Below the pieces are notes generated by a model. That model searched no databases and was not told the DNA's origin. It was given only the letters and a program-made list of their open reading frames with translations. From an uncultured Mycoplasmatota bacterium (lineage in GTDB: Bacteria > Bacillota_I > Bacilli_A > RF39 > UBA660): a DNA stretch of 64,000 bases. The position numbers and the translations under genes were made by a program. Shown piece after piece: positions 37,254 to 45,361 of this stretch. Positions within the stretch are counted from its first letter, which is position 1; every line of letters starts with the position of its first letter. Location: NCBI GenBank assembly GCA_900544625.1, contig UQVR01000002.1, positions 33,074-97,073 of the forward strand. The letters are read 5' to 3'.

Positions 37254-38072
37254 ATGGAAAAAGTAGCAATTTTAAATGATATACATGGTAATTTATTTTT
37301 ATTAAATAAAGTTCTAGATTATTTAAAAGATAAGAATATATCTAAATTTTTAGTTTGTGGAGATTTTTTAACGGATGGACCAGATGATAATAAAATTATA
37401 GAAAAATTAAGAAATCTAAATGCTGAAGTTATTCTAGGAAATAGGGAAGAATCATTATTAAAATTAACACCTAATTCTGGTGAAATATCTGAAAAATTTT
37501 ATTCATTTTATTATACTTACAAAAATTTAACATTAGAAAACCTAGAATATCTAAAAAAGTTACCCACAACAAAAATAATAAATATTGCTAATAAGAAAAT
37601 TTGTATGTCTCATGGAAGTCCTTATAAAAGTCGGGATATGATAGATTCAACGTCATATGAACAATTTGCTAAATTAATAATTGATTATGATGCAGATGTG
37701 TATTTGTTTGCACATACACACAAATATTTTGAAAAAGTCTACAAAAATAGATTGTTTGTAAATTCCGGAGCAGTTAATTTATCCATGGGCAGATCAAAAG
37801 TGTCAACATTTGGAATTTTATCTTTATCTGATGATTTAATTATATATGACCAAATAATTTTAGATTATGATTTTGAAAAAGTAAAAAGGTATTATACTGA
37901 AAGTAATTTTTATAAAGAACATCCCGAATGGTGCAAAATTATATTATATATGCTAAAAGATGGTATAGAATATAATACAAAATTCTCTAAAATGTATGAT
38001 TACAATAAAAGTTTAAAAACAAATTATTACAAATTTACATTTATATATAATCTTCCAAAAATAGTTGAATAA
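37254..38072 (+). CDS. Calcineurin-like metallophosphoesterase
   Basis: This is a 272-residue enzyme of the YfcE/DNA-repair-exonuclease metallophosphatase superfamily. Metal-site motifs appear in order: DIHGN (D-x-H, about residue 9-13), GDFLTDGP (GD), GNREESL (the usual GNHE is GNRE here), MSHGSPY and FAHTHK (about 150). The C-terminal 70 residues are a basic, aromatic-rich extension of unknown role. It is the first rightward gene beyond oriC; the ATG has only a weak ribosome site. Substrate is unknown. Confidence 0.75.
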   Translation: MEKVAILNDIHGNLFLLNKVLDYLKDKNISKFLVCGDFLTDGPDDNKIIEKLRNLNAEVILGNREESLLKLTPNSGEISEKFYSFYYTYKNLTLENLEYLKKLPTTKIINIANKKICMSHGSPYKSRDMIDSTSYEQFAKLIIDYDADVYLFAHTHKYFEKVYKNRLFVNSGAVNLSMGRSKVSTFGILSLSDDLIIYDQIILDYDFEKVKRYYTESNFYKEHPEWCKIILYMLKDGIEYNTKFSKMYDYNKSLKTNYYKFTFIYNLPKIVE

Positions 38073-38122
38073 TTAAAATAATATGTTAAAATATTTTAAT
38101 ATGTTGAAGGGAAGGTTTTGAC

Positions 38123-38785
38123 ATGGCAAATATTTTAGAATCAAAAACAAGATTAAAACAAATTCTTTATACAAATAAAGATAAATTTACAAAAGAAATA
38201 TTCGATTATTTAAATTCATTATTAGAATTAGAATTTGCAGTAACTAAAGATTATATAAATTCAAAAACAAGAATAGAATTATCACAAGATGAAACTTATT
38301 ACCAAGTAGCTTTATATAATATTTATCATTTAATAGACAATTTACTTACAAGACTTGATACAACAAAATTTATTAGTTTCGATAAACTTTCACATTATGA
38401 TTCATATGAAATGCAAGGAATATTAAAATTAAGAGATGAAACAAATGCTAATTTATTTAGATTAATTAGAATATTATATAATTTTGATGGTTGGCAAAAT
38501 ATTTCTATTGTTAATGACTTATACTTATCAAGTGAAGGAGACGTTACGAGAAAAAAAGCGGAAGAATTCTTTATAAAAAGAGATTTATCGCAAGAATTGC
38601 ACAAAGAATTATTACAAGAATTTGACTTAGAAAAAATAGAATTTTTAACCATTCCTTCAAAATTAATTAAGGAAGATATTGGGTGGAGTACAAGTGTTAC
38701 CAAAAAAGAACAAAAATTAGTACGAACTCTACCAGGAATAACATTTATCCATGAAATACACCAAGAATATTTTGCAAAAAAGTAG
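38123..38785 (+). CDS. Hypothetical protein (220 aa)
   Basis: I do not recognise this protein. It is soluble, largely helical by composition, with many charged residues and the stretch LRTLPGITFIHEIHQEYF near the end; no cysteine motif, Walker site or membrane helix is visible. It lies 50 bp after the phosphoesterase gene and before the rpmH promoter, so it may share a transcript with the phosphoesterase. ATG follows GAAGGGAAGG. Codon use resembles its neighbours. Confidence 0.6.
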   Translation: MANILESKTRLKQILYTNKDKFTKEIFDYLNSLLELEFAVTKDYINSKTRIELSQDETYYQVALYNIYHLIDNLLTRLDTTKFISFDKLSHYDSYEMQGILKLRDETNANLFRLIRILYNFDGWQNISIVNDLYLSSEGDVTRKKAEEFFIKRDLSQELHKELLQEFDLEKIEFLTIPSKLIKEDIGWSTSVTKKEQKLVRTLPGITFIHEIHQEYFAKK

Positions 38786-38824
38786 TTAATTTGACATTAA
38801 AATAGCTGTAAATAGCAATTTTTC

Positions 38825-38854
38825 TTGACTTATCATTAATTTTAATATTATAAT
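38825..38854 (+). promoter_or_regulatory. Promoter of the rpmH operon
   Basis: TTGACT and TATAAT are separated by 18 bp, 35 bp before the rpmH start codon. A good sigma-A match for a highly expressed ribosomal protein gene. Confidence 0.65.
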
Positions 38855-38888
38855 AATAACGCTATTAAAGAAAAGGAGAAATTATATT

Positions 38889-39011
38889 ATGAAAAGAACA
38901 TATCAACCAAATAAAAGAAAAGCAGCAAAGAAACATGGTTTTTTTGCTCGTAAAGAAACTGATATATTAAAGAATCGTCGTAGAAAAGGACGTAAAGTTT
39001 TATGTAAGTAA
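38889..39011 (+). CDS. rpmH: Ribosomal protein L34 (bL34)
   Basis: L34 is a small basic protein of the large ribosomal subunit. The gene encodes 40 residues: [20 protein letters not shown], then a variant middle RKETDILKN, then the conserved [11 protein letters not shown] end. Typical bL34 has 44 residues with a RMSTKNGRKVLA centre, so this one is 4 short and divergent in the middle. It starts behind AAAGGAGAAA and heads rpmH-rnpA-yidC-jag, the universal order near oriC. Confidence 0.92.
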   Translation: MKRTYQPNKRKAAKKHGFFARKETDILKNRRRKGRKVLCK

Positions 39012-39013
39012 AA

Positions 39014-39037
39014 AACCACTTTATTGTGGTTTTTTTT
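39014..39037 (+). terminator. Hairpin between rpmH and rnpA
   Basis: AACCAC / GTGGTT with a 6-nt loop, flanked by A and T runs, directly after the rpmH stop and 14 nt before rnpA. It could act as a partial terminator that lowers rnpA relative to rpmH. Confidence 0.65.
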
Positions 39038-39050
39038 CCTAAAAAAAATT

Positions 39051-39380
39051 ATGAAAAGATACGAAATGGTTAAATCTCATGAAGAATTCAATGAGATTAT
39101 AAATAAAGGAAATAAAATAAAAGGAAAGTATGTATATATTTTTTTCAAAGAAAAAGACTTTTCAAAACCAAATTATGGTATTGCAGTTGGCAAAAAACTA
39201 GGTAATGCTGTAGTTAGAAATAAATTTAAACGACAATTTCGAAATATTGTAGATAATAACAGATTTCTCTTTAAAAATAATCACAATTATATTATAATGA
39301 TTAAAAAGGAAGCAAATAATGCTTCATTTAGTGATTTAGAAAATGATTTAATAAATACACTGAAGAAAGGAAATTCATGA
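39051..39380 (+). CDS. rnpA: Ribonuclease P protein component
   Basis: RnpA is the protein subunit of RNase P, which matures tRNA 5' ends. The core is MVKSHEEFNEIINKGNKIKG and the RNR-type motif VGKKLGNAVVRNKFKRQFR. 109 residues. The start at MKRYEM is chosen by family length; the longer frame reads through the hairpin. No good ribosome site precedes it, so translation may depend on the upstream gene. It overlaps yidC by 4 nt. Confidence 0.93.
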   Translation: MKRYEMVKSHEEFNEIINKGNKIKGKYVYIFFKEKDFSKPNYGIAVGKKLGNAVVRNKFKRQFRNIVDNNRFLFKNNHNYIIMIKKEANNASFSDLENDLINTLKKGNS

Positions 39381-40417
39381 AAAATAAAATAATGGCAGTT
39401 ATACTTGTTTGTGTTTTATTACTTACAAGTGGATGTGGTGATAACAAGTATATAAAAGATAAAGACAATAAGATAGTAACATATGAAGCGACTGGTCAAA
39501 TGCTTGAAAAAGATATAGTATGCTTACCAGAAAAAGATGGAGAATTATATAACCTTTATAAAGAATACAAAGATCAATTAAATATTGATTTTGAAGATAT
39601 ACCAGCATGTACAGAATTTAAAGTTACATCAAATGAATCATCAGGTTTATGGGAATTCTTATTTGTAAAACCTTTAGCATTTTTAATACTTGCTCTAGGC
39701 AAATTAGTGGGTAACTTTGGTATTTCTTTAATTCTTATAGGTTTAGCAATTAGATTAGTGCTTTTACCATTTACGATAAAGAGTACTAAACAAACAATGA
39801 ATATGAAAAAAGCTCAACCTGAAATTGAAAAAATTGAAAGAAAATATCGTAATAGAACAGATAATGAATCTTTGATGGCAAAAAGTCAAGAAACAATGAT
39901 GGTTTACAAAAAATATAAAGTAAATCCAATGATAGGTTGCTTAATGGCATTCATTCAATTACCATTATTCTTTGCTTTTTTACAAGCAATTTATAGAACA
40001 CCAGCAATATATGAAGAAACATTATTAACATTTAATTTAGGTATGACCCCACTTGTGGGAATTAAAACCGGTAATTATTTATATTTATTTCTTTTAGTTT
40101 TAATCGCCGTATCAACATATTTTTCATTTAAACAAACAATGTCTCAGACAGGCAGTGCAGCTCCAGAAGCAGCTAAACAAATGAAAACGATGTTATATGT
40201 AATGTTAGTTGTAATAACTTATGCATCATTAACATTACCAACAGCCTTAGCATTCTACTGGATTGTAACATATGCATTCATCGCAGTACAAAATATAATT
40301 ATTAATAAAGTTAATAATAAAGACTTAACTAATAAAAAGAAAGATAATAATAAAAAAGATAAAATAAAAGATAAATTAGTTAAGAAAGAAGGTATGAAGT
40401 ATGGAAAAGATAATTAA
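39377..40417 (+). CDS. yidC: Membrane protein insertase YidC (SpoIIIJ type)
   Basis: YidC inserts proteins into the membrane. A lipoprotein signal peptide ends in LLTSGC, so Cys at about residue 20 is the lipidated N-terminus. The 60-kDa inner-membrane-protein domain begins near FLFVKPLAFLILALGKLVGNFG, contains five hydrophobic segments with GCLMAFIQLPLFFAFLQAI, and the tail is rich in K, N and D. A conserved Arg for the hydrophilic groove is in GLAIRLVLLP. 346 residues. It overlaps rnpA by 4 nt and jag by 17 nt. Confidence 0.93.
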   Translation: MKNKIMAVILVCVLLLTSGCGDNKYIKDKDNKIVTYEATGQMLEKDIVCLPEKDGELYNLYKEYKDQLNIDFEDIPACTEFKVTSNESSGLWEFLFVKPLAFLILALGKLVGNFGISLILIGLAIRLVLLPFTIKSTKQTMNMKKAQPEIEKIERKYRNRTDNESLMAKSQETMMVYKKYKVNPMIGCLMAFIQLPLFFAFLQAIYRTPAIYEETLLTFNLGMTPLVGIKTGNYLYLFLLVLIAVSTYFSFKQTMSQTGSAAPEAAKQMKTMLYVMLVVITYASLTLPTALAFYWIVTYAFIAVQNIIINKVNNKDLTNKKKDNNKKDKIKDKLVKKEGMKYGKDN

Positions 40418-41006
40418 AGAGGGAAAAAGTGTTGAAGCAGCATTAAGTGCTTTAATGGAAGAAAATAATCTTTCAAAAGAAGAATTTCTTTATACTAGTA
40501 ATGTTAAAAAAGGAAAATTATTTCAAGGGACAATTTATGAAGTAACAGCATATTTGAAGACTGATATCAATAATGAAATAAAAGAATTCTTAAGAAATGT
40601 CGTAGAAAACATGGGGCTTGAAGTAACAATGGAACTTACCAATAAAGATGATAGAGTTACTATTAGAATGTTTTCTAACAAAGACTATATTTTAATTGGT
40701 AAAGAAGGAGCAACTCTAAAAGCCTTAGAAACATTAGCAAAACAATATATTCAAAATACAACAGGAATATATTATAAATTTAATTTAGATGTTTCTAATT
40801 ATAAAGAAAAAAATATTAAAAGACTAGAATGGTTAGCTAAGAAAACTGCAAAAGAAGTAGTTTCTACGAATGCTCCAGTTGCTTTAGATAATATGACATC
40901 ATATGAAAGAAGAATTATTCATAGTGCTTTAACAGATTTTAAAGGTGTAAAAACCGAAAGTGAAGGCGAAGAACCAAATAGACATATCGTTATCAAACCA
41001 CTTTAA
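40401..41006 (+). CDS. jag: RNA-binding protein Jag (KhpB)
   Basis: Jag (KhpB/EloR) is an RNA-binding cell-elongation regulator. The N-terminal Jag-N domain (about 1-50, KSVEAALSALMEENNLSKEEFLY), a central KH domain (VTIRMFSNKDYILIGKEGATLKALETLAKQY), and a C-terminal R3H domain (NMTSYERRIIHSALTDFKGVKTESEG) are in order. 201 residues. It ends the rpmH operon and its stop overlaps a terminator. Confidence 0.93.
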   Translation: MEKIIKEGKSVEAALSALMEENNLSKEEFLYTSNVKKGKLFQGTIYEVTAYLKTDINNEIKEFLRNVVENMGLEVTMELTNKDDRVTIRMFSNKDYILIGKEGATLKALETLAKQYIQNTTGIYYKFNLDVSNYKEKNIKRLEWLAKKTAKEVVSTNAPVALDNMTSYERRIIHSALTDFKGVKTESEGEEPNRHIVIKPL

Positions 41007-41018
41007 TAGTGGTTTTTT
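40995..41018 (+). terminator. Terminator of the rpmH-rnpA-yidC-jag operon
   Basis: AAACCACT / AGTGGTTT stem with a 5-nt loop, overlapping the jag stop codon and followed by T. Confidence 0.75.
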
Positions 41019-41032
41019 AATGACAAAATTTA

Positions 41033-41160
41033 GGAAAAATGTGTAATTTAAGCCAAAAACAATTGGAATTATGTGTAAAAGATGGTTAAAATGACTGGAA
41101 AAATGTGTAAAAATAGGTTGAAATGGTTGGAATTTTGTGATAAAATTATAATGAGGTGAG
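41033..41160 (+). repeat. Four degenerate 32-bp tandem repeats before the AAA ATPase gene
   Basis: The motif GGAAWWWTGTGTAAAA recurs at 41033, 41065, 41097 and 41129, at exactly 32-bp spacing. Copies 2 and 3 are the most alike, sharing GGTT-AAATG in their second halves. Copies 1 and 4 are degraded. The last copy runs into the ribosome site of the ATPase gene. The regular spacing (about three helical turns) suggests an operator array or a decayed minisatellite; function is inferred. Confidence 0.6.
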
Positions 41161-41165
41161 GTAAA

Positions 41166-42506
41166 ATGCTAAGATTAAAACGAAAAATAGATCAATTTTT
41201 GATAGATTGGAAAAATTCAGAATATAAGATGCCATTAATAGTAAAAGGCGCAAGACAGATAGGTAAAACTGATGCAATAGAAAATTTTGCAAAAAATAAC
41301 TATAAAAATTTTGTTGAAATTAATTTTGCATTACAAAAGGAATATAAATCTATTTTTGATAATGGCTTTGATGTTGACAATATAATAAATAACATATCAA
41401 TGATAAACAACGATTTTGTTTTTGAACCGAGAGACACGTTAATATTTTTCGATGAAATTCAAGATTGCATTAACTGTGCAACGTCACTAAAATCATTTAA
41501 TATTGATAAAAGATTTGATGTAATATGTTCAGGATCAATGTTAGGAATAAATTATAGCAAAATTGAATCTAATAGCGTAGGGAATAAACAAGACTATGTA
41601 ATGTATTCCATGGATTTTGAAGAATTTTTATGGGCCAAAGGTTACAAAGAAAATCAAATAGAAGAATTATATCTATGCATGAAAAATTGTACACCTTTAT
41701 CAAGTACAGCAATGGATGTAATGATGAAGGTATTTAAAGAATATATGTTAATAGGTGGAATGCCAGCAATTGTAGAAAGATACATTGAAAATAATAATTT
41801 TAGTGGTATTCTAGAAATGCAAAAACAAATATTACTTGATTATGAAGAAGATATTTCAAAGTATGCTCAAGGTTTTGATAAAGCAAGAGTTTTAAATGCA
41901 TATAGAAAAATTTCAACATTTTTAGGAAATGAAAATAAAAAATTTCAAATTTCAAAACTATCCCCTGGAGCTAGAAATCGTGAATATTGTGGAGTTTCAG
42001 ATTGGTTGTCTGATGCAGGAATAGTAAATATATCTTATTGCATGGAGGTTTGTGAATTACCCTTAAAAGGAAATTATAATCCAGATAATTATAGACTGTA
42101 TTTTTCTGATACAGGATTATTAATTGCATCACTGGATGATGAAGTTCAAGAAGATTTAAGAAAAAATAAAAACTTTAATACTTATAAAGGAGCAATTTAT
42201 GAAAATATAATTAGTGAAATTCTAGTAAAAGAAGGATATCAATTATATTTTTATAAAAATGAAAAAGGCACAATAGAAATGGATTTCTTTATTAGAGATA
42301 CGAATTCATTAATACCAGTTGAAGTTAAAGCAAATGATAATGCAACAGTTTCACTAAATAATTTAATTGATAGTAATAAATATAAAGATATAAAATATGG
42401 TATTAAGTTATGCAATAAAAATATTGGTTTTAATGGCAAGTTTTACACATTCCCATATTTTATGGCATTCCTTCTTAAAAGATATTTAAAAGAAAAAAAC
42501 ACTTAA
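41166..42506 (+). CDS. AAA+ ATPase with DUF4143 (AAA_14 family)
   Basis: This 446-residue protein has an N-terminal P-loop domain with Walker A VKGARQIGKTDAIENF (about residue 26-40) and Walker B DTLIFFDEIQD (about 95-105), then CSGSMLGI (sensor 1), and a C-terminal DUF4143/restriction-like region including GAIYENIISEILVKEGYQLYFYKNEKGTIEMDFF and VPVEVKAND, an E-x-K nuclease-like end. Such proteins are common accessory genes in gut Firmicutes and Bacteroidetes; their role is unknown. ATG follows GAGGTGAGG. It is next to two XRE regulators. Confidence 0.8.
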   Translation: MLRLKRKIDQFLIDWKNSEYKMPLIVKGARQIGKTDAIENFAKNNYKNFVEINFALQKEYKSIFDNGFDVDNIINNISMINNDFVFEPRDTLIFFDEIQDCINCATSLKSFNIDKRFDVICSGSMLGINYSKIESNSVGNKQDYVMYSMDFEEFLWAKGYKENQIEELYLCMKNCTPLSSTAMDVMMKVFKEYMLIGGMPAIVERYIENNNFSGILEMQKQILLDYEEDISKYAQGFDKARVLNAYRKISTFLGNENKKFQISKLSPGARNREYCGVSDWLSDAGIVNISYCMEVCELPLKGNYNPDNYRLYFSDTGLLIASLDDEVQEDLRKNKNFNTYKGAIYENIISEILVKEGYQLYFYKNEKGTIEMDFFIRDTNSLIPVEVKANDNATVSLNNLIDSNKYKDIKYGIKLCNKNIGFNGKFYTFPYFMAFLLKRYLKEKNT

Positions 42507-42617
42507 TAAAGTCAAATTATTATCTGTATAAATTAAAATTATAATAGATATAGTATATACTTATTTTTAATATAAATTAATATTATAAAATTAATTTATG
42601 AAAGGAATAAGTGTAGT

Positions 42618-42950
42618 ATGGAAAATCTAAGAATAATCAGAGAAAAAAGACACAAAAATCAATTAAATGTAGCTTTAGCAGTTGGAGTAACTCAAGAATC
42701 AATAAGTATGTATGAATCTGGAGTAAGTTATCCAAGTGCCATAGTATTAATAAAGTTAGCAAAATATTTAGAAACAAGTACAGATTATCTATTAGGATTA
42801 ACAGATGATGATACACCAATAAAATATATGAATAGAAATTTAACTAATAAAGAAAAAGAATTATTAGAAAGATTTATTTATCTAGCAACTGAAGATCAAC
42901 TAAAATTAATAGGATATGCTGATTCTTTAAATAACAAAGTTACAAATTAA
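42618..42950 (+). CDS. XRE-family transcriptional regulator
   Basis: This 110-residue protein has an N-terminal Cro/C1 helix-turn-helix (about 1-60; NQLNVALAVGVTQESISMYESGVSYPSAIVLIKLAKYLETSTDYLLGL) and a C-terminal helix rich in K, E and L that may aid dimerisation. ATG follows GAAAGGAATAAG. It is preceded by a 110-bp AT-rich gap and ends at a hairpin shared with the convergent XRE gene. Regulated targets are unknown; the ATPase gene or the surface gene are candidates. Confidence 0.85.
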   Translation: MENLRIIREKRHKNQLNVALAVGVTQESISMYESGVSYPSAIVLIKLAKYLETSTDYLLGLTDDDTPIKYMNRNLTNKEKELLERFIYLATEDQLKLIGYADSLNNKVTN

Positions 42951-42985
42951 AACAAGTTCTTATATTTATTTAGAACTTGTTTTTT
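42949..42985. terminator. Bidirectional terminator between convergent XRE genes
   Basis: AACAAGTTCT / AGAACTTGTT stem with an 11-nt AT loop and flanking A/T runs, covering the end of both genes. Confidence 0.75.
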
Positions 42986-43211
42986 CTATGTCCACAATTG
43001 ATTTAGGATAAGGTTTTCTTTCATCAGTAAGGTACAATAAATAATCAATTGAAGTATTATAAAATTTAGCTAATTTTTTCAGTACATCAGTAGGTATATC
43101 ATTAGTTTCTACTTCATATTTAGAATAACCTGTTTGAGTAATACCTAAAACTTTAGCTATCTCATTTTGTATTATATCTTTATCTTCACGGAGTTCTTTT
43201 AATCTATTCAT
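42966..43211 (-). CDS. XRE-family transcriptional regulator (81 aa)
   Basis: A short Cro/C1-type regulator: MNRLKELREDKDIIQNEIAK, recognition region LGITQTGYSKYEV, then FYNTSIDYLLYLTDERKPYP. It is close to the start-less reading frame at 5835-6059. It is divergent from the surface-protein gene across about 140 bp, where the 8-mer TGGCTTAC occurs twice; it may control itself and that gene. Confidence 0.85.
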   Translation of the reverse strand: MNRLKELREDKDIIQNEIAKVLGITQTGYSKYEVETNDIPTDVLKKLAKFYNTSIDYLLYLTDERKPYPKSIVDIEKTSSK

Positions 43212-43247
43212 GATATTTCCTCACAAAAAAGATATCATATTCCAAAA

Positions 43248-43280
43248 TGGCTTACTATTTTTTAAGACAAATTGGCTTAC
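43248..43280. repeat. Direct repeat in the XRE / surface-protein intergenic region
   Basis: TGGCTTAC occurs at 43248-43255 and 43273-43280, 25 bp apart start to start, in the shared upstream region of the divergent genes. A candidate operator for the XRE protein; this is inference. Confidence 0.4.
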
Positions 43281-43351
43281 AAAAAAATACTCTAATATTC
43301 AATATGATAAAATAACATAAAAATAAGAAAAATAAATTACGGAGTGGAAGA

Positions 43352-45286
43352 ATGGAAAATAAAAAAACAAAAATAGTAAGTGTAGTATCAATTATTGCAC
43401 TTGCACTTACCCTTTTTACTGCAACATATGCATTTTTTGCAGCCCAAACAGGTGAAGGAGCCCAAACTGATATTAAAATAAATGCTAGTACCGTAGATAC
43501 ATTAACATTTGAAACCGGATCTATCATAAGTTTATCACTTGACCAAGATAATTTTGCAAGTGGCAAAGGAAATCAAACGGGTTCAACGTTTGCAAAAGCA
43601 ATGCTTTCTGCAAATAGTAAAACAAATACCGCAACAAAGTATTATTATTTGTATTTAAATATATCAAAAAACACATTTAATTATACACAAGATACAAATA
43701 CGCCAGAAATACTTTTAACAGTAAAAGATGGCACTGGTAATGAAATAACAAGTATTAATGATCTTACATATAAAACAGTAACAGATGGTAAAGGTGCAAG
43801 TATATCAGGGTTTGATATCACAACAGGTATCGGATTAATAACTTTATTAGGTAATAGAGAAATAAGTGCAAGTCCTCAAAAAATAGATACTTGGAATGTT
43901 ACAGTAACATTTATAAATTATGATAAAGATCAAAGTAAGAATGCAGGAAAAAGTTTTAATGCAAAATTAATTGCTCAACAAAAAGAAATATCAGATTCTG
44001 TTTCTGATTATTGTAAGAATGGTGATAATTTAGCAAATTGTATTATTTCATTGGGAGCACCAGATGTTTTTGGAGCAACAAAAGTATATCATCATGATGA
44101 AAATTTAGTAAATGGAGCAAATGATAACTCATATAGATATGCAGGTGGAGATAATACTTGTACATTTAATGGTAAAAATGTTCAAGGTGCATATAGTAAT
44201 GAGACATTTGGAGCATCAAATGAAAATGATTGTAAAAAAGTATACACAATTAAAAGTGATGATTTAACAATTTGGGCGGATAATTCAGTAACAAGATTGT
44301 TATCAGATGAAAAACCAGTGGTATGGAGTGAAGAGGCCTGTAAAACTACAGATGGTGAAAGTGTTAATGTGGGTTTTGATATGGGAATTTTTAATCCAGT
44401 TACAGAAGCAACATGTAAAGGAAAATCTTATATAGTAAAAACAGATAATTTAACTGCTCGTGTAGCAAATTTAAATATGGAATATGCAGGTGTTGGAAAA
44501 TGGAATAGAGTTAATAACTTTGTATGTTTTGGTTCAACAACAAACCCATGCCCAACAGATAATTTATATAGAATAATCGGAGTAATAGATGGCAAAGTAA
44601 AATTAATAAAATATGATTATGCCACAAGTACATTGCTAGGAACAGACGGAGATTATGGGGAGTCAAGTACTCCGGATTCAACATATTACAAAGGAAGTTT
44701 AACAACAATAGATCAATATTATTGGAATCATAAAAATGATACAAGTATAAATGATGGTTCCGGTTCAAATATATGGAGTACAAGTTTATTAAATAAAATA
44801 AATTTAAATACAAACTTTATAAATAATGTAGGTAGTACATGGGCAAATAAAATAGCCACAACAACATGGAAAGTCGGAGGAAATACTAATATCCTTTTAT
44901 CAGTTCCATCAGTGGCATATAAAAATGAAATCGTAACTCCAGCAGAAAATACAACATATGATGCAAAAATAGGATTAATGTATGCATCAGATTATTATTA
45001 TGCTGCAAGCCCAAGGGCGTGGACATTAGTAGGATGTGAGTTAGATGAAGGAAAAGATTATAGAGATGAATCACCTAATAATTGGATATATATGGGACAT
45101 AATGAGTGGATAGTTTCCCGTAAATCTAACAGTTCGAACACTGCGTTTTTTGTGTATAGCGATGGTTTCGTGTTCGTTGGCAATGCTAGCAACGACATTG
45201 GTGTGCGTCCGTCCTTTAGTCTTTCATCTTCAATAACATATGTATCGGGGAGCGGAAGTATGAGCGACCCAATTCGCATAAACTAA
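43352..45286 (+). CDS. Large exported surface protein with TasA-like N-terminus and C-terminal variable lectin-like domain
   Basis: The product has 644 residues. The N-terminus is a membrane-export signal ending in the ATYAFFAAQT pattern (about 10-35), as in SipW-dependent TasA/CalY proteins. A TasA/camelysin-like beta domain follows (about 35-215), then a region with cysteine pairs (about 220-380) and a C-terminal domain (about 385-644) with YRIIGVIDGKVKL, ANKIATTTWKVGG, TYDAKIGLMYASDYYYA and NEWIVSR, ending DPIRIN. The last domain is homologous to that of the protein at 61311-63833. From residue 589 the DNA is about 47% GC against about 30% before, and the sequence is hypervariable between the two copies. 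ATG follows ACGGAGTGG. No sortase motif is seen; the ligand is unknown. Confidence 0.75.
   Translation: MENKKTKIVSVVSIIALALTLFTATYAFFAAQTGEGAQTDIKINASTVDTLTFETGSIISLSLDQDNFASGKGNQTGSTFAKAMLSANSKTNTATKYYYLYLNISKNTFNYTQDTNTPEILLTVKDGTGNEITSINDLTYKTVTDGKGASISGFDITTGIGLITLLGNREISASPQKIDTWNVTVTFINYDKDQSKNAGKSFNAKLIAQQKEISDSVSDYCKNGDNLANCIISLGAPDVFGATKVYHHDENLVNGANDNSYRYAGGDNTCTFNGKNVQGAYSNETFGASNENDCKKVYTIKSDDLTIWADNSVTRLLSDEKPVVWSEEACKTTDGESVNVGFDMGIFNPVTEATCKGKSYIVKTDNLTARVANLNMEYAGVGKWNRVNNFVCFGSTTNPCPTDNLYRIIGVIDGKVKLIKYDYATSTLLGTDGDYGESSTPDSTYYKGSLTTIDQYYWNHKNDTSINDGSGSNIWSTSLLNKINLNTNFINNVGSTWANKIATTTWKVGGNTNILLSVPSVAYKNEIVTPAENTTYDAKIGLMYASDYYYAASPRAWTLVGCELDEGKDYRDESPNNWIYMGHNEWIVSRKSNSSNTAFFVYSDGFVFVGNASNDIGVRPSFSLSSSITYVSGSGSMSDPIRIN
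45116..45286 (+). other. Candidate DGR variable region 1 (C-terminal end of the surface gene)
   Basis: Codons 45116-45211 align without gaps to 63663-63758; about 41 of 96 bases differ. Unchanged residues form a scaffold S-R-x-S-x-x-x-N-x-A-F-x-V-x-x-x-G-x-V, then I-x-V-R-P-S-F. GC is about 47% by hand count over 45115-45215. This is the pattern of C-type-lectin variable regions in DGR target proteins. The template repeat is not in the window. Confidence 0.5.
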
Positions 45287-45306
45287 AATGTGGCTAAATA
45301 AAAATC

Positions 45307-45361
45307 TTTAAAACAATATAAAAATGTGTTATAATACTTCCGATGAAAGGAAGTATTTTTT
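45307..45361 (+). promoter_or_regulatory. mnmE promoter overlapping a terminator-like hairpin that holds its ribosome site
   Basis: TTTAAA (45307) and TATAAT (45330) are spaced by 17 bp. A perfect 9-bp stem AATACTTCC / GGAAGTATT (45333-45341 and 45349-45357) with a 7-nt loop and T run ends right at the mnmE ATG (45362), and the ribosome site GGAAG is in its right arm. Transcripts from the local promoter would start near 45342 and lack the left arm. Confidence 0.6.
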
